A stretch of 64,000 nt of DNA from Cepaea nemoralis (GCA_014155875.1 JACEFZ010028118.1:168319-232318), one strand, 5' to 3'; numbered from the stretch's first letter, positions 44,036-58,073 are shown. Notes: a model not told the origin generated them from the letters alone. Numbers and translations are program-made.

Positions 44036-44420
44036 ATGTAATAACAGATGATGACAGAAATGAAGTAGAAATATAAACGAGAACAGGAATGGCCAATCAT
44101 GTTCTCTACAGCATGAAATCAGTATTAACATCAAGAGAGATTACCAACGCATTAAAAATGAGAATATTCAAGTGTTACGTCTTTTCAACACTACTATATG
44201 TCGTGCTAGCCTGGACAATGAACAAGCAATTATAAAGTTGAAAAGATGCCATGGACATGTGGATAAGCAGAGAGATATGTCGTATTTCATGGAAACAAAA
44301 TCAATCAAATACAGAGGATCTATAACTATTTGGAATGAAAAGAGATTTGATGAAAGAAATAAAAAAGAGGAGAGTGAAATATTTCGGGAACGTTAAAAGG
44401 CTTATCACTCTTATAAAAAC
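44036..44420 (+). pseudogene. LINE RT thumb remnant
   Basis: TSREITNALKMRIFKCYVF and STLLYVVLAWTMNK, split between frames, match the conserved block after the RT fingers in non-LTR elements (usual form CYV.S.LLYG.E.WT). Later stops occur. Confidence 0.6.
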
Positions 44421-44559
44421 CACACTAGAGTGTAAGGTGAAGGTAGTGAGCAAGAAGTCGACAACAATACAAGTGGGAAGATAACATCAAGAGACAGACA
44501 AATAACAGTGTGACAAAATGACAGTCAAGGCGAGAGGCAGACAGTGTTGTAGATCCAAT

Positions 44560-44890
44560 GCAACCAACCATCATTGTGGCGACGGCACCCGATTGATTAC
44601 CCATGAGTATCTGCAATTACTACATTAAGTGTAAGCAATTGCACTTACTGTCAATTCTGTTGCGAAATGGTGGCAAACACAACTGGCAATCCTGCATACC
44701 GCTGTCGAAATGCACACGATTTGGTGGCAGACGGTATTGTTTTGTTTGTAAGAGTGGTATGAGCGTCGATCGTTCAGAAATAAATGGCAAACTACTGAAC
44801 TAACATTGGCTAGTAAATCACAAATGGCCACAGACTGCGGGAGTGTATTGTGACGTCTTGTAAGGACCTGTAACTATCTTTAACTTTACT
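44560..44890 (+). mobile_element. tRNA-derived SINE, copy 4 (diverged)
   Basis: The body reads gttcagaaataaatggcaaa, ctactgaactaacattgg, and ends in gacgtcttgtaaggacctg. The head is unclear. It is the most diverged copy. Confidence 0.6.
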
Positions 44891-45064
44891 TACTACATTA
44901 AGGGTCCGGTCAAGGCCAGACTTCGGGTTGTGGAACAGTGGGCTGTAGAAGGTTGCTTGTCGATTGTTTGGCAACACAAAGTTGTATGCTTGTACTAGGA
45001 CGTAATCCGCGTATCTGGCAGGTGATAAGAAAGATCTCGTAAGTTGATGAGGTAACAATTACTT

Positions 45065-45300
45065 ACATATCCTTTACAGGACGTAGCAGTTAACACCAGC
45101 ATTTTCTGGCTGCTCATGATTCCTGGGCAAGCTTACGTTCAGTAGTTTGCCATTGCTTTCTGAACGACCGGCATCCATACCATTGCATAAGAAACCAACG
45201 TAAGGCGGTCTGCGGCCAAATCACTCACAGCTGTGTTTCGAACATGGTATGCGGATACGAACTGCGTGTGTAATACTTTCGCCACGGAGCTGGCTTAATG
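45065..45300 (-). mobile_element. tRNA-derived SINE, copy 5
   Basis: Minus-strand copy with a near-full body (caatggcaaactactgaacg), 3' end ctacgtcctgtaaaggat, and a head with gctccgtggcgaaag and a B-box-like atgttcgaaaca. Orientation is opposite to copy 4, 200 bases away. Confidence 0.7.
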
Positions 45301-45319
45301 AGTACTCTTCCCAACATCG

Positions 45320-45414
45320 TTCTTCTTCTTCTTCTTCTTCTTCTTCTTCTTCTTCTTCTTCTTCTTCTTCTTCTTCTTCTTCTTCTTCTTCTTCTTCTTC
45401 TTCTTCTTCTTCTT
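45320..45414. repeat. (CTT)n microsatellite
   Basis: About 31 perfect CTT units. Confidence 0.98.
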
Positions 45415-45734
45415 GTGTCTTCTGCTTTCTATAAGTGCTTCTTATAAATCAATTGTAATCACCATAGGTAATGTGTATGTCATGCTGATGTAGTCATCCA
45501 CCTTCCTTTGACAGTTTGTCACCTTTGTTTATTTCCAGGTATGTTGCAATATGAAGGAACCCATTGTATTACAACCCTTTTGGTTTTCTAGCAGAATTCA
45601 TGCTACCCTTAAGTCTTCTATTTCAGCACTGACTTCGCAAATGTAAAAAAAAAGTTATTTATTTGTCTTTATCGTTTATGGAAACAATATTTCTGCTGAT
45701 GTATTCAAGGTCTGTATCTCTGAGCTGAAGCGGC

Positions 45735-45930
45735 TTGACAACCACTGGCTGTATACTCTTTCCTGCATATATTGTGGAACCACTGGCTGTATACTCTTTC
45801 CTGCATATATTGTGGAACCACTGGCTGTATACTCTTTCCTGCATATATTGTGGAACCACTGGCTGTATACTCTTTCCTGCATATATTGTGGAACCACTGG
45901 CTGTATACTCTTTCCTGCATATATTTTGTA
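45735..45930. repeat. 38-bp minisatellite (5 units)
   Basis: Unit contains aaccactggctgtatactc and tttcctgcatatattgtgg; copies are almost identical. Confidence 0.95.
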
Positions 45931-45954
45931 CAAGGGTTGAAACCGCACACAAAG

Positions 45955-46008
45955 CCCCCCGCCCCCAAGCCCCGCCCCCCCCAACCCCCCCCCCCCCCCC
46001 CCCCCCCC
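45955..46008. repeat. Poly(C) tract
   Basis: C-rich run with a terminal stretch of more than 20 C. The minus strand has G4 potential. Confidence 0.95.
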
Positions 46009-46058
46009 GTCTGTGTTTTTCGAAACGTGTTACATATATGTGTTTATGAATGTAATTA

Positions 46059-48113
<2,055 letters not shown>

Positions 48114-48239
48114 CCTCAGTCACCTCCTCCTTCTCGATTTCTATTTCGACAGTGGGATGTCATAGTATATGCCTATCTCCCAGATCAGTGTCACCGACTT
48201 CGGAAAGCCTGTGTGAAGTCTTTACTTCCAGTTGAGTTG

Positions 48240-48495
48240 TTGAGTTGAACTGAGAACCGATATCACTGCACTGAGGATTATTCCCATATGGACCCCGTCC
48301 CCTCGTTCAACATCCAGTGAAGAGTCACACTACTAATCGTTCCCACCGCTATCTGGTTGAAAGTTCTCCTGGTCTTGGCTCTCAGTCTTTGGATTCTTAC
48401 AGAACCAATGCCGATCCCCCGCCATATCATTCTTTCCACATAGGGTTCTCAATCTGTGACCTCTGAAGCAAAACTGAGCCATTCCACACGAAGCG
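48240..48495. other. Unassigned stretch
   Basis: No reading frame or repeat assignment. A segment at 48257-48300 (cactgcactgagg...tcccatatgg) weakly resembles 52256-52280. Confidence 0.35.
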
Positions 48496-48499
48496 TTCC

Positions 48500-48645
48500 T
48501 TTCTTCACCTTACTTAGCATACTCCTTGAGTCCGTGATGAATGCAATGTGTGTTGCAGTCATCTCCTCTATCCAATGGGATGCCGCTGTTAGCCTTCGCG
48601 ATGAAACCCCAACCACTACGTCTGTTTCTCACCACTGACCCATCG
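48500..48645 (-). pseudogene. LINE RNase H start, isolated fragment
   Basis: The minus strand reads FDGSVVRNRRSGWGFIAKAN, the first RNase H block of the I-like LINE (cf. YTDGSVVKQQRSAWAF at 18610). It abuts an oppositely oriented LINE piece at 48646. Confidence 0.65.
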
Positions 48646-49745
48646 AAAGGATGGAAAGGATACAAAGCGAAGCTATGCGCATTATTCTTGGATGTACAAG
48701 AGATAAAGCATGCAGGGCGATGCGCTACCTTTTTAATTTTCCAACCATGAGGGACAGAATACAATTTTGCTAAGCACGTGCCTATCTCAGAGTCAACGCA
48801 AACACACAACATCAACTGTATGGCTGGCGAGAATAAGAAGGTTAACAATAGGAAAGTCGTGGATGGGTCAAGCCGAAGGCAGCAGGTTAAAAATAGGAAA
48901 GTCGTGGATGGGTCAAACCGAAGACATTCTTCAGCAGGTGTGTTCATATGAGGACTTAGAACCTGTCGAGGAGTGGGTACAAGTGCCAACAGAGTTAGTA
49001 CATCCTTTTCAGTATGCATCCAACCAGAAACCAGACAGGAAATGCAGACAAGAAAATCCAGCTGTTGTGGAGGCGGAAGTACAAGCTCTGATCTCGGAGA
49101 ATTATTTAGAGGATGATGCTGTCTTTTACACGGATGGGTCGATCGTTGGAGGAGTGAGAAGTTCATGGGCTTTTGCGACTCAGGCGGTTGGGAAAATTGT
49201 GAAGAAAGAGTCCGGCGCTTTTGCTTTGACCACAAGCAGCCTGACTATAGAAGTCATTGCAGTAAGTACAGCAATAACGTGGCTCGAGACACAGACATTC
49301 AATGTATCCTTAGTGGCTCAATGAGTATGCTCAGGAGGGTAGAGATGGGATAGGTCCGAAGAGAGTGGCTGCTGTCTCTGGAGCAGTCTCGGTTGGCAAA
49401 GATTAGTTTCATCTTCGTGCCAGGGCATGTGGGTGTACAAGGAAATTAGCAGGCTGACAGGTTTTCAGGCAGGATTACTGTGGAAGGCGGACGAGCCTTG
49501 GACCAGGCAGACATTCTGAATGCTCTACGAGAAATAAGTCGATTACGAGAACCAAGCGATGACTGGGAATCTATAACCATGATCAGGCTGCGAGAACATT
49601 AAGTTAAAAGAGGTGTGGCCAAACAAGAACACTACGCAGGAAGCCAAAGAAGAGTAATAAACGAACACAGAACTGGTGTTGTGATCCGCTAAACGCTGTG
49701 GGATTTGCTGAGGAGGGGATCCTAGCACTTTTGGACTAAATGGTT
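48646..49745 (+). pseudogene. I-like LINE fragment C: connection, RNase H, C-terminal end
   Basis: Starts at MERIQSEAMRIILGCTRD (48650) and RYLFNFPTMRDRIQ, then a stop. A duplicated 45-bp unit encodes two copies of IGKSWMGQ (48846 and 48891). RNase H has FYTDGSIVGGVRSSWAF (about 49127-49177) and ALTTSSLTIEVIAV, then a stop at 49322. FVPGHVGVQG (about 49414) and the C-terminal INEHRTGVV and WDLLRRGS with a lost CxxC follow. Several stops and shifts. Confidence 0.8.
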
Positions 49746-49759
49746 CGATGTGCAGTGAG

Positions 49760-50950
49760 GATGATCTGTAGACTAACTATTCATTGGCACCTTGCCGTCT
49801 TGACAGACGATAGTTTGTGCTATAAAAAGGCATAATAACTTTTAACTATGGCGGTAGCGAGTGTGACTGATAAGGCCAATTTGCGCTGTAAATGTCCGTT
49901 CACAGTGGGTGCATGTGAACACGTGGTCATTTCCACCATCATGCACCATCTTACGTCTCAAACGCTTGGTGTGTGACTTTTCTGCAATAATTTTCTCCTT
50001 TGACTTTATTCCATTTCTGATATTTGCCCTCCATGCAATACGTTCAGCGGCGACTTGCTCCCAATGTGCATTATCAATGCCTGTATCAATCATGTCCCGC
50101 TTACACACATCTTTGTATCGTAGTAGAGGCCGACCCTGAGATCTCTTACCCATCTGTAATTCACCAAAAAAGATATCCTTTGGTATTCTACCATCATCCA
50201 TCCTCCTAAGATGTCCTATCCATCTAAGTCTACGAAGACTAAGCATGGAATAAACTGTCACACAACCTGATCTTTCCAATACTTCAGTATTTGTGATTTT
50301 GTCTTGCCACTTAATACCAAGAATTCTTCGCAGACACCGCATATGAAAGCTGTTTAAGTTGTTCTCTTGGTAGGAGTAAGTTGTCCAGGTTTCACTGCCA
50401 TAGAGAAGAGTACTAAGGACACAGGCTTGATACACAAGGACTTTTGTTTTGGCAGTAAGCTTCCTGTTCTCCCAGACTCTTTTTCTTAACCTGTTCATTG
50501 TTGTTGCTGCCTTACCAATCCGGATGTTGATTTCCTGATCTAGGGATAATTTGCTATTTACCACTGATCCTAGATATGTAAAATGGTCTACTATCTCTAG
50601 TTCGGCGTCGTCAATAAAGATTGATGGTACCCCATGTGCACCTTGTGACATAATCTGTGTCTTCTTTTTGCTAATTGTTAAACCAAATTCAGAACAAGCT
50701 TGGAGAATGCAGATAGTAGACATTGCAATTCTTCCTCAGAGTGGGTCGTAACTGCAGCATCATCTGCAAAAAGCAACTCTCTGATCAGTACCCTCCTAAT
50801 TTTGGTCTTAGCCTTCAATCTCTGAGCATTGTAGAGGCCGCCATCTGAGCGTGAGTGAATGTATATACCACCATCCTGATCATGAAATGCATATTTCAGT
50901 AGAAGTGAAAAGTATATTCCAAAGAGGGTGGGAGCTAGTACACAATGTAG
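49760..50950 (-). pseudogene. LINE reverse transcriptase C-terminal half with C2H2-like end
   Basis: The minus strand is open from 50723 to 49842 (293 residues): ISKKKTQIMSQG, FTYLGSVVN, CVLSTLLYGSETWT, RCLRRILGIKWQDKITNTEV, LRRLRWIGHLRRM and GKRSQGRPLLRYKDV are the post-catalytic parts of a non-LTR reverse transcriptase. The protein ends in CTHCERTFTAQIGLISHTRYRH, a C-x2-C-x12-H-x4-H zinc finger. Upstream (50790-50950), shifted frames hold the FADDAA-type catalytic box and LFGIYFS. 5'-truncated by the CTAA array. A second 3' piece lies at 52690-53100. Confidence 0.8.
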
Positions 50951-50951
<1 letters not shown>

Positions 50952-50992
<41 letters not shown>

Positions 50993-50999
50993 CAACCAG

Positions 51000-51032
<33 letters not shown>

Positions 51033-51059
51033 CAGCCAACCAGCTAACTAACCAGCTAG

Positions 51060-51091
<32 letters not shown>

Positions 51092-51123
51092 CTAACTAAT
51101 TAACTAACTAACTAACTAAATAT

Positions 51124-51165
<42 letters not shown>

Positions 51166-51170
51166 GACCC
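50952..51170. repeat. (CTAA)n microsatellite
   Basis: About 217 bp of actaacta with caaccag and ctatct variants. It sits exactly between two LINE fragments; the right one continues into it as ttagttag after an RNase H start. Confidence 0.97.
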
Positions 51171-52075
51171 ATCGATGTAGATCACTATGACTCCTTGTGT
51201 ATGTTACTATGGATCAGCTGTTGCACCTCAACTCACGATTCAGTGCTACTATCATATTGTGCCAGTCCGTCAATCTTCCGGTACTTCAACCCACTCTTTT
51301 GCATGATTGATGGTCTCTAGATCACACACCTGATATATAGATATTTCTGCCTGCGCCATCCGGGACCTACCTCGTCTTAGTCAATGACCCTTAACCATAT
51401 CTATGGCTACATGCAGAGGTTGAACCCCATCTGCAGCAACTTTCAGGTACCATTTGGCTCGAATGACCCTATGCATACCCGCCATTGTTTAAAGCGCAGA
51501 ATATGCCTCATGCGTATAACTTGTGTGTCCTTTGTGCACTCCAGGATTACCCGCATGGCCGCATTTTGTATGCGCTCCAACCTTACAAACTGGATCTTTC
51601 ACACTGTCAGCAGCCCCAAACCATACTCAATGACAGCAATTATTAAATGCTTCATTAACTATTAAAAGCATCCTTTGCTCTTCCCCAGTTGCTGCCATCG
51701 CCCTCAAAGCATTAAATCCCCTACCAGCCTTCACCACTAAATCCCCCACATGATTCTTAAAAGACATACACCTGTCAAAGGTTATTCCCAACTACCTCAC
51801 TTTATTCTCTCTCTACAAAAGGACGTCCATTCAATATAATACAGGGGACATCTGCCTTCACGATCCGGTTATCCAGGGAGTGCCACACAACCGATGCCTT
51901 CTCTAGGTTTATAACGGCCCTTGCGTCCCTGCACCACTCAACCACCCTGTTTACTGCTATCTGTAAGCCTACAGCTAAACGTTCCCTGCTTCTTCCATGT
52001 CTGTACACCAGCACATCATCTGTATTAACAAGACATAATTCAGTCGAAGGTAACGAACCCCATCTCTCCGTCTTA
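51171..52075 (-). pseudogene. I-like LINE fragment D (diverged)
   Basis: The minus strand from 52030 down shows DDVLVYRHGRSRERLAVG, CRDARAVINLEKASVVWHSL, LGITFDR, then mixed frames of the connection, WYLKVAAD, RRGRSRMAQAE, EWVEVPE and VIYIDGSVS. It breaks into the CTAA array after the RNase H DGS. More diverged than fragments A-C. Confidence 0.75.
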
Positions 52076-52524
52076 CATTATCCCTCCTCTAATAATGTTG
52101 CCAGGAATCGGCGTCTTTCGGCCTATCTTTTAGCCATTTGCCACTTCCATCGCATTTTGTGTGTGAGCAAATTAACTCGTTAAATCTGTTTGTCGTACTT
52201 ATCCGACATGGCTAGCAGTCGTAACATGCGGTTTAGAGGCGAGAGGACAGACTTCACTGCACCGGGTTTTATCCCATATGACTCTGTCTCTGTCCACAGG
52301 GCGGCCTGTCGAAAACATCCAAAGAGCACGAACTAAGTAGCCCCAGCAACGACCTCCTGGAGTCTCCACAAATTGCATTCTTGAACCGAATGACAAAGCC
52401 CGGAATCAAATTCACAAATTTCGGAATGCGAGGCAGCCTGCTTAACTTTTCGGCCACGGAAATCCTTTCCCGGTCCGAACTTAATATCCAAGAGAAGCAT
52501 AAAATCACCAGATAGCCATTTCTT

Positions 52525-52690
52525 TTAAAAAATGTTGCATATCCTGTGCAGGACATTGTACTCAACACCAGCAGTTTTTAGCTGTTGTTGATGTACTAGG
52601 CAAGTTTTTACGCTCAGTAGTTTGCCATTGTTTTCTGAACGACCGGCTCCCATACCAATAAGTCCACAACAGGGAAACAAAAAATTAACG
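52525..52690 (-). mobile_element. tRNA-derived SINE, copy 6
   Basis: Minus-strand body caatggcaaactactgagcg with 3' end caatgtcctgcacaggatat. The head has been lost or replaced. Confidence 0.7.
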
Positions 52691-53100
52691 ATTATCTGAT
52701 TGGCTCCTTGACGTCTTGACAGATAATACTTTGTTACGTTTTGTTTTATAAAAGGCATAATAGCTACAACCCACGGCGGTCACGAATGTAACTGCTCAGA
52801 CTAGATCGCGTGGCTAATGTTCTCCCACAATGGATGCAGTTGACCACATGGTCATTTTCATAATCATGCACCTACTGACATCTAACACGATCAGTGAGTC
52901 GGTGTGTTGACCTATCTGCAGTGATTTTCTTTGTATACCTCGTCTGACCTTTTCCCTCTATGCAACGTGATCAGCGACAACTTGCTCTGAAGGTGCAATA
53001 TCAATTCCTGTATAAACATGTCCCACTTACACACATCTTTGCACCGGACGAGAGGCCGACCTCAAGATCTTTTACCCATCTGCAATTGTACCATATATGT
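52691..53100 (-). pseudogene. LINE 3' fragment, second copy of the 49760-50950 family
   Basis: The sequence parallels 49760-50160: acacgtggtcattt/acatggtcattttc, the catcatgcacc block, cttacacacatctttg and gaggccgacc. Frames are broken throughout. Confidence 0.75.
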
Positions 53101-53159
53101 ATACTAAGCTGGAACCAGGTGACATAATGGTAAGGTAAACACCAAACCATCTGGACCAC

Positions 53160-54170
53160 TCCAGTCTGTAACTACATCAAACCTGTTACCAACATCACAA
53201 TCTGCGGTACATCTGTAACTACAGCAAACCTGTATACCTACATCACAATCTGCGGTACATCTGTAACTACAGCAAACCTGTAAACCTACATCACAATCTG
53301 AGGTACATCTGTAACTACAGCAATCTTGTATACCTACATCACAATCTGCGGTACATCTGTAACTACAGCAATCTTGTATACCTACATCACAATCTGCGGT
53401 ACATCTGTAACTACAGCAATCTTGTATACCTACATCACAATCTGCGGTACATCTGTAACTACAGCAAACCTGTATACCTACATCACAATCTGCGGTACAT
53501 CTGTAACTACAGCAAACCAGTATGCCTACATCGCAATCTGCGGCACATCTGTAACTACAGCAAACCTGTATACCTACATCGCAATCTGCGGCACATCTGT
53601 AACTACAGCAAACATGTATACCTACATCGTAGTCTGCGGTACATCTGTAACTACAGCAAACCTGTATACCTACATCACAATCTGCGGTACATCTGTAACT
53701 ACAGCAAACCTGTATACCTACATCGCAATCTGCGGTACATCTGTAACTACAGCAAACCTGTATACCTACATCGCAATCTGCGGTACATCTGTAACTACAG
53801 CAAACCTGTATACCTACATCACAATCTGCGGTACATCTGTAACTACAGCAAACCTGTATACCTACATCACAATCTGCGGTACATCTGTAACTACAGCAAA
53901 CCTGTATACCTACATCGCAATCTGCGGCACATCTGTAACTACAGCAAACCTGTATACCTACATCGTAGTCTGCGGTACATCTGTAACTACAGCAAACCTG
54001 TATACCTACAAGGCTATCTGCGGCACATCTGTAACTACAGTCAACCTGTATACCTACAAGGCTATCTGCGGCACATCTGTAACTACAGTAAACCTGTATA
54101 CCTACAAGGCTATCTGCGGCACATCTGTAACTACAGTAAGCTTGTATACCTACATCGCAAAATGCCGTAC
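53160..54170 (+). repeat. 48-bp minisatellite open as a 16-residue repeat (~21 units)
   Basis: The unit is 48 bp (acctgtatacctacatcac and aatctgcggtacatctgtaac). It encodes YTYITICGTSVTTANL-type repeats, open for 323 residues from about 53326 to 54297 including a non-repeat C-terminal tail (RSVGSFRSLKACLKAC). Variants itic, iaic, ivvc and kaic form short blocks. A unit length that is a multiple of three keeps the frame open; no promoter, signal peptide or splice evidence marks it as a gene. Confidence 0.9.
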
Positions 54171-54399
54171 ATCGAATCCCGCATCCACTTGTGAGGCCAG
54201 TCCAGGCCCTGATACTGTCAGCAGGAGTGTAGGCTCTTTCAGGTCATTGAAAGCATGTCTCAAAGCCTGCGATCAGAAGACATCAGTGGTATTCTAAAGA
54301 GAGTTCCCAGAAGTGACACATTGTACCCCTTGGATTTTAGTATAGCAAGAGCAGCTGGAACAGGCTCACAATTGCTTCAAAATTATTAAATTCCACATA

Positions 54400-54400
54400 A

Positions 54401-54455
<55 letters not shown>

Positions 54456-55300
54456 CAGAGAGGACGGGAGAGACAATGAGAGTGAGTGAGACAGAGACTG
54501 GAAGTGTGAGAAAATAGAGAGACAGAGAGAGCAAAAAAGACACATAAATAGAGAGACAGAGAAAACAAGAGAGGCACATAAATAAAGAGACAGAGAGAGA
54601 GCAAGAGAGGCACATAAATAGTGAGGCAGAATCAGAGAGAGCAAGAGTGGAAGAGAGAGAGCGCGACAGAGAGGGTGACAGAGATAATAAGAGTGAGAGA
54701 GACAGAGACTGACAGAGAGAGAGAGAGAGAGATAAAGAGACAGAGAAAGCGAGAGAGGCATATTAATAGAGCGACAGAGACAGCGAGAGAGGCACAAAAA
54801 TAGAGAGACAGAGAGAGAAAAAGAGACAGAGAGAGCACATACATAAGAGACCAAGAAAGCAAAAGAGACAGAGCAAGAGAGGCACACAAATAGAGAAACA
54901 GAGAGAGCTAGAGAGACACGGAAAACGAGAGAGACAGAGCGAGTGAAAAATACAGAGAGAGACGGAGAGATATAGAGAGAACGAGAGAGACAGAGAGACA
55001 GAGAGATAGAGAGACAGAGAGAGACTGAAAGACAGAGAGAGACAGGGAGACATAGACAGAGAAAAAGAGAGACAGAGTGACATAAAAAGATAGAGAGACA
55101 AAGCGAGATAGAGAGAAACAGCGAGGGATAGAGAGATAGAACGAGATAAAAAGACAGAAATACAGAGACACCAAGAGAGACATAGAGAGGACGAGGGAGA
55201 TAAAGAGACAGATACATTAGATAGGCAGAGTGAGATAGAGAGAGATAAAGAGAGATAGAGAGATAGGGAGAATGAGATAGATACAAAGAGAACTAGAGAG
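54400..55300. repeat. Degenerate GA-rich tract
   Basis: A (GA)n core at 54402-54448 is followed by gagagacagagagagc, aagagaggcacataaata and related imperfect units of about 30 bp. Purine-rich on the plus strand. Confidence 0.93.
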
Positions 55301-55303
55301 ACA

Positions 55304-55307
<4 letters not shown>

Positions 55308-55391
<84 letters not shown>
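55308..55391. repeat. (TA)n microsatellite
   Basis: About 40 TA units with one aa interruption near 55358. Confidence 0.98.
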
Positions 55392-55394
<3 letters not shown>

Positions 55395-55560
55395 TTCCTC
55401 TTCTTCTTCAGCTTTCCGAGCCATTGAGGTTCTTTGCTGCAAATACAATCCGTCTCCATTCGTCTCTCTGGTGGACCTTCTCTTGCCAGTCGTTGATTCC
55501 AAGTGCTTGTAGGTCTGTACATGTATTATCTCTTCTTGGTCTATATATAGTGACAGAGGG
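55392..55560 (-). pseudogene. LINE 3' tail
   Basis: The minus strand encodes, with a frame change, LQALGINDWQEKVHQRDEW and RRIVFAAKNLNGSES, the usual end of a LINE ORF, then aag/aga repeats and the TA array. Confidence 0.6.
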
Positions 55561-55689
55561 ATAGAGGGATAGAGAGATAGAAAGATAGAGGGATAGAATG
55601 AGTTAGAGAGAGATAGAAAGACTTAGTGAAAAGCAGATAGAGATGGAAAGGCACAGAGAGGTAGACGACAGAGATAGATACAAAAACCA

Positions 55690-55975
55690 AAAAAAACAAA
55701 AAACTTTATTTTCAAAGGGTTAAGAATTGGGCACGCAGGCCCGTCTAACATTCTGCCCTTCTATCACTCTCTTTCATACACTTATTTCATTCACACATCA
55801 TTCAAGGCTAACAGAGAATAGCAGCAATATAAAAGATATGCATTATAAAGGCATGGGCAAAATGCGAACAACAAAATTACACGACACAGTAATATTAGAT
55901 AATGATCTGACACTTGTTATTGGCCGTGTGGAATATACTGGCCTACCAAAAGGGGACTGGCTGTTATCCTAGGGT
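55690..55975 (-). mobile_element. LINE 3' UTR fragment
   Basis: Contains the same conserved block as 43330-43452 (gacgggcctgcgtgcccaat, aataaagtt) in the minus orientation, then a T-rich tail towards 55690. Confidence 0.5.
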
Positions 55976-56003
55976 TTTGTTATTATTATTATTATCTCTT
56001 TTA

Positions 56004-57362
56004 TTAAGGGGGAAGGTAATCCGTATTGAGATAGTGTTCGAATAATTTGCGATTATATGAATAGGGATTGGTGATGTCTTTGATTTCTTGTGGAAGATTG
56101 TTCCACAGCTGAGCTGCAGAGTACGTTAAGCTTGTTTTGTATAAGTCAATCCTAGGCTTCGGAATGTGTAATATATTTAAACGTTTACTGTGTCTAGCAT
56201 TATAGTTAAACAATGGCCAAAGGTAATTTGGGGCTTTCCGATGCAGGATTTTGTGAATTAGTTTAGCTTTATTGAAAAGCAGGCGTTTGCGGAGTGGTAG
56301 TAACTGAAGGCGTTTATACAGGCTAGGATTGTCAGATAAATGTTTGCTATAAATAAAACTCATGGCCCGTTTCTGGAGTGAGTAAAGTCGCTTGGTGTTT
56401 GAATTAGAACAACCATCCCAGATTGTAGAGCAGTAGTCAAAGTGTGTCTGTATATGATAAGTATAGAATAGTTTCCTTGTGTCCTCATCAAGGAAGTTTT
56501 TAATTTTGGCGAGTTGGTAGACTTATTTATATGTATGTTTAATGAGCGCTTGAACGTGGGAATTAAAGGTTAGGTTTCTATCAATGATTAGGCCTAATGT
56601 TTTGTGCTCAATTACACTTTTTACTGGCATGTTATCGATGTGAAGTTGAAGTGATGTGTGTGAGCTTAGAGTTTGAAGTTTTTGTCTGGTTGTTAATAAC
56701 ATTGATTTTGTTTTAGTGATGTTATTTTGTTTACGGTTTGAATAGCTCCACCTGATTACATTATTTAATTCTTGTTGTAAAAACGACTCCAGTAAAATAC
56801 AGTTTTCAGCGTTTGTGTACACTGTACAGTCGTCTGCAAATAGATCGCAGGACGACGAAAGATGCAAAGGTAGATCGTTAATATATATGGCAAATAATAG
56901 AGGGCCAAGAATAGAGCCTTGCGGTACTCCAATATTGAAGGTAGTGGTTTGAGACATAGATTTATTATGTGATACTACTTGCTTTCTGTTTGATAGAAAA
57001 GATGATATTAGAGTGACTACATTAGGGCCAATTTTCATTGTCTCAAGTTTTTTAATTAAAATAACATGGTCTATCATATCAAATGCTTTCTTGAAATCAA
57101 TAAACACAGTTTCACATAGACTGTTGTTGTTTATATTCTGGTGCCAATTTTCTATCATGTTTGTTAAGGCCGTATGGCAAGAATATTTTGGTCGAAATCC
57201 TGATTGGCTGTCAACAATAAGCTTGTTGCGAACTAAATACTGTAATGTTACTTTATGGATGTGTTTTTCTAGTGGTTTAGATAGTGATGATAGTAAGGAA
57301 ATGGGTCTGTAATTGTTCGGGAGACCATTGTCCAATGAACCAGATTTAAGAAGAGGGTACAC
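56004..57362 (-). pseudogene. CR1/L2-like ORF2: reverse transcriptase
   Basis: Shows NNYRPISLLSSLSK, DSQSGFRPKYSC, VFIDFKKAFDMIDH, GVPQGSILGPLLFAIYINDL and the catalytic LFADDCTVYT. An in-frame TAA at 56523-56525 is followed by the same frame to 56004, ending with LPLRKRLLFNKAKLIHKIL and PQEIKD, the conserved C-terminal motif of this group. Apart from that stop the RT core is intact. The enzyme copies element RNA at a nicked target. Confidence 0.87.
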
Positions 57363-57698
57363 TTTAGCGATTTTGAGAGCTGATGGAAAGTGGCCTTTGG
57401 TGAGACACTGATTATATACATAGGTTAGTGATTATACAGATCACTGGCGCAGCACATTGGAGAATCCGGTTGCTGATTCCATCTAACCCAGATGAGGTTG
57501 TGTTTTTTAGGTTACTGAGGTAAGTGAATACTTCAGTGATTGTTATTAGCAGTATGTCGGAAAAAATATCCCGGGAGCATCTTTTCTTGCAAAACGATGA
57601 CAGTAAAGATAATTTGCAAGGAACATTTGGTATTTAAGCCTTCAATTGGTCTATGTCAGTTTGCAAAAAAATTACTGTATTGGTCGCATGTAATATGA

Positions 57699-58073
57699 TT
57701 ATGATGGTAAAGAATTTCGTAAGTTATACTTGTTTGTCAAGGTGTTAATTGCCTTCCATATATCCTTACTATTTGTTTTATCCATTACTAAGTTCTTAAA
57801 GTAATTTTTCTTTTCCCGTCGTATGGTATATTGAACTTTGTTTCTAAGAGAACGGTATGCGCTGAGATCCCGCTTTTTATGTGCTTTATCTCTGTCTCTC
57901 ATAATTTCAAGTATTTCCTGGGTGATCCAAGGTGGCTTGACGTGGTGTTTTACTCGAACTTCCTTGATTGGCGCATGTCTATCAAAATCATCAATAACGG
58001 TTTTCATCCAGAATTCCAGAGCATCATCCGGGTCAGGAAGCTGATAAACATTGTCTAGAGGTGAACTGATCAA
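57699..58073 (-). pseudogene. CR1/L2-like ORF2: linker between EN and RT
   Basis: 125-residue frame with HAPIKEVRVKHHVKPPWIT, DKAHKKRDLSAYRSLRNKV and REKKNYFKNLV, the helical linker typical of LINE ORF2. The segment from 57363 to 57698 continues towards RT only through frameshifts (TSSGLDGISN-type motif visible at about 57480). Confidence 0.8.

Noticed and set aside
48257..48300. Possible shared element with 52236-52300
   Set aside because: Similarity is limited to about 25 interrupted bases, too little to define a repeat by eye.
50952..51170. Interstitial telomere repeat
   Set aside because: CTAA is a 4-bp unit and matches no known animal telomere motif (TTAGGG, TTAGG).
54366..55286. 306-codon Ser/Leu/Val frame with many apparent membrane segments
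   Set aside because: It is the complement of a GA-rich degenerate repeat; hydrophobicity comes from CTCTCT-type codons.
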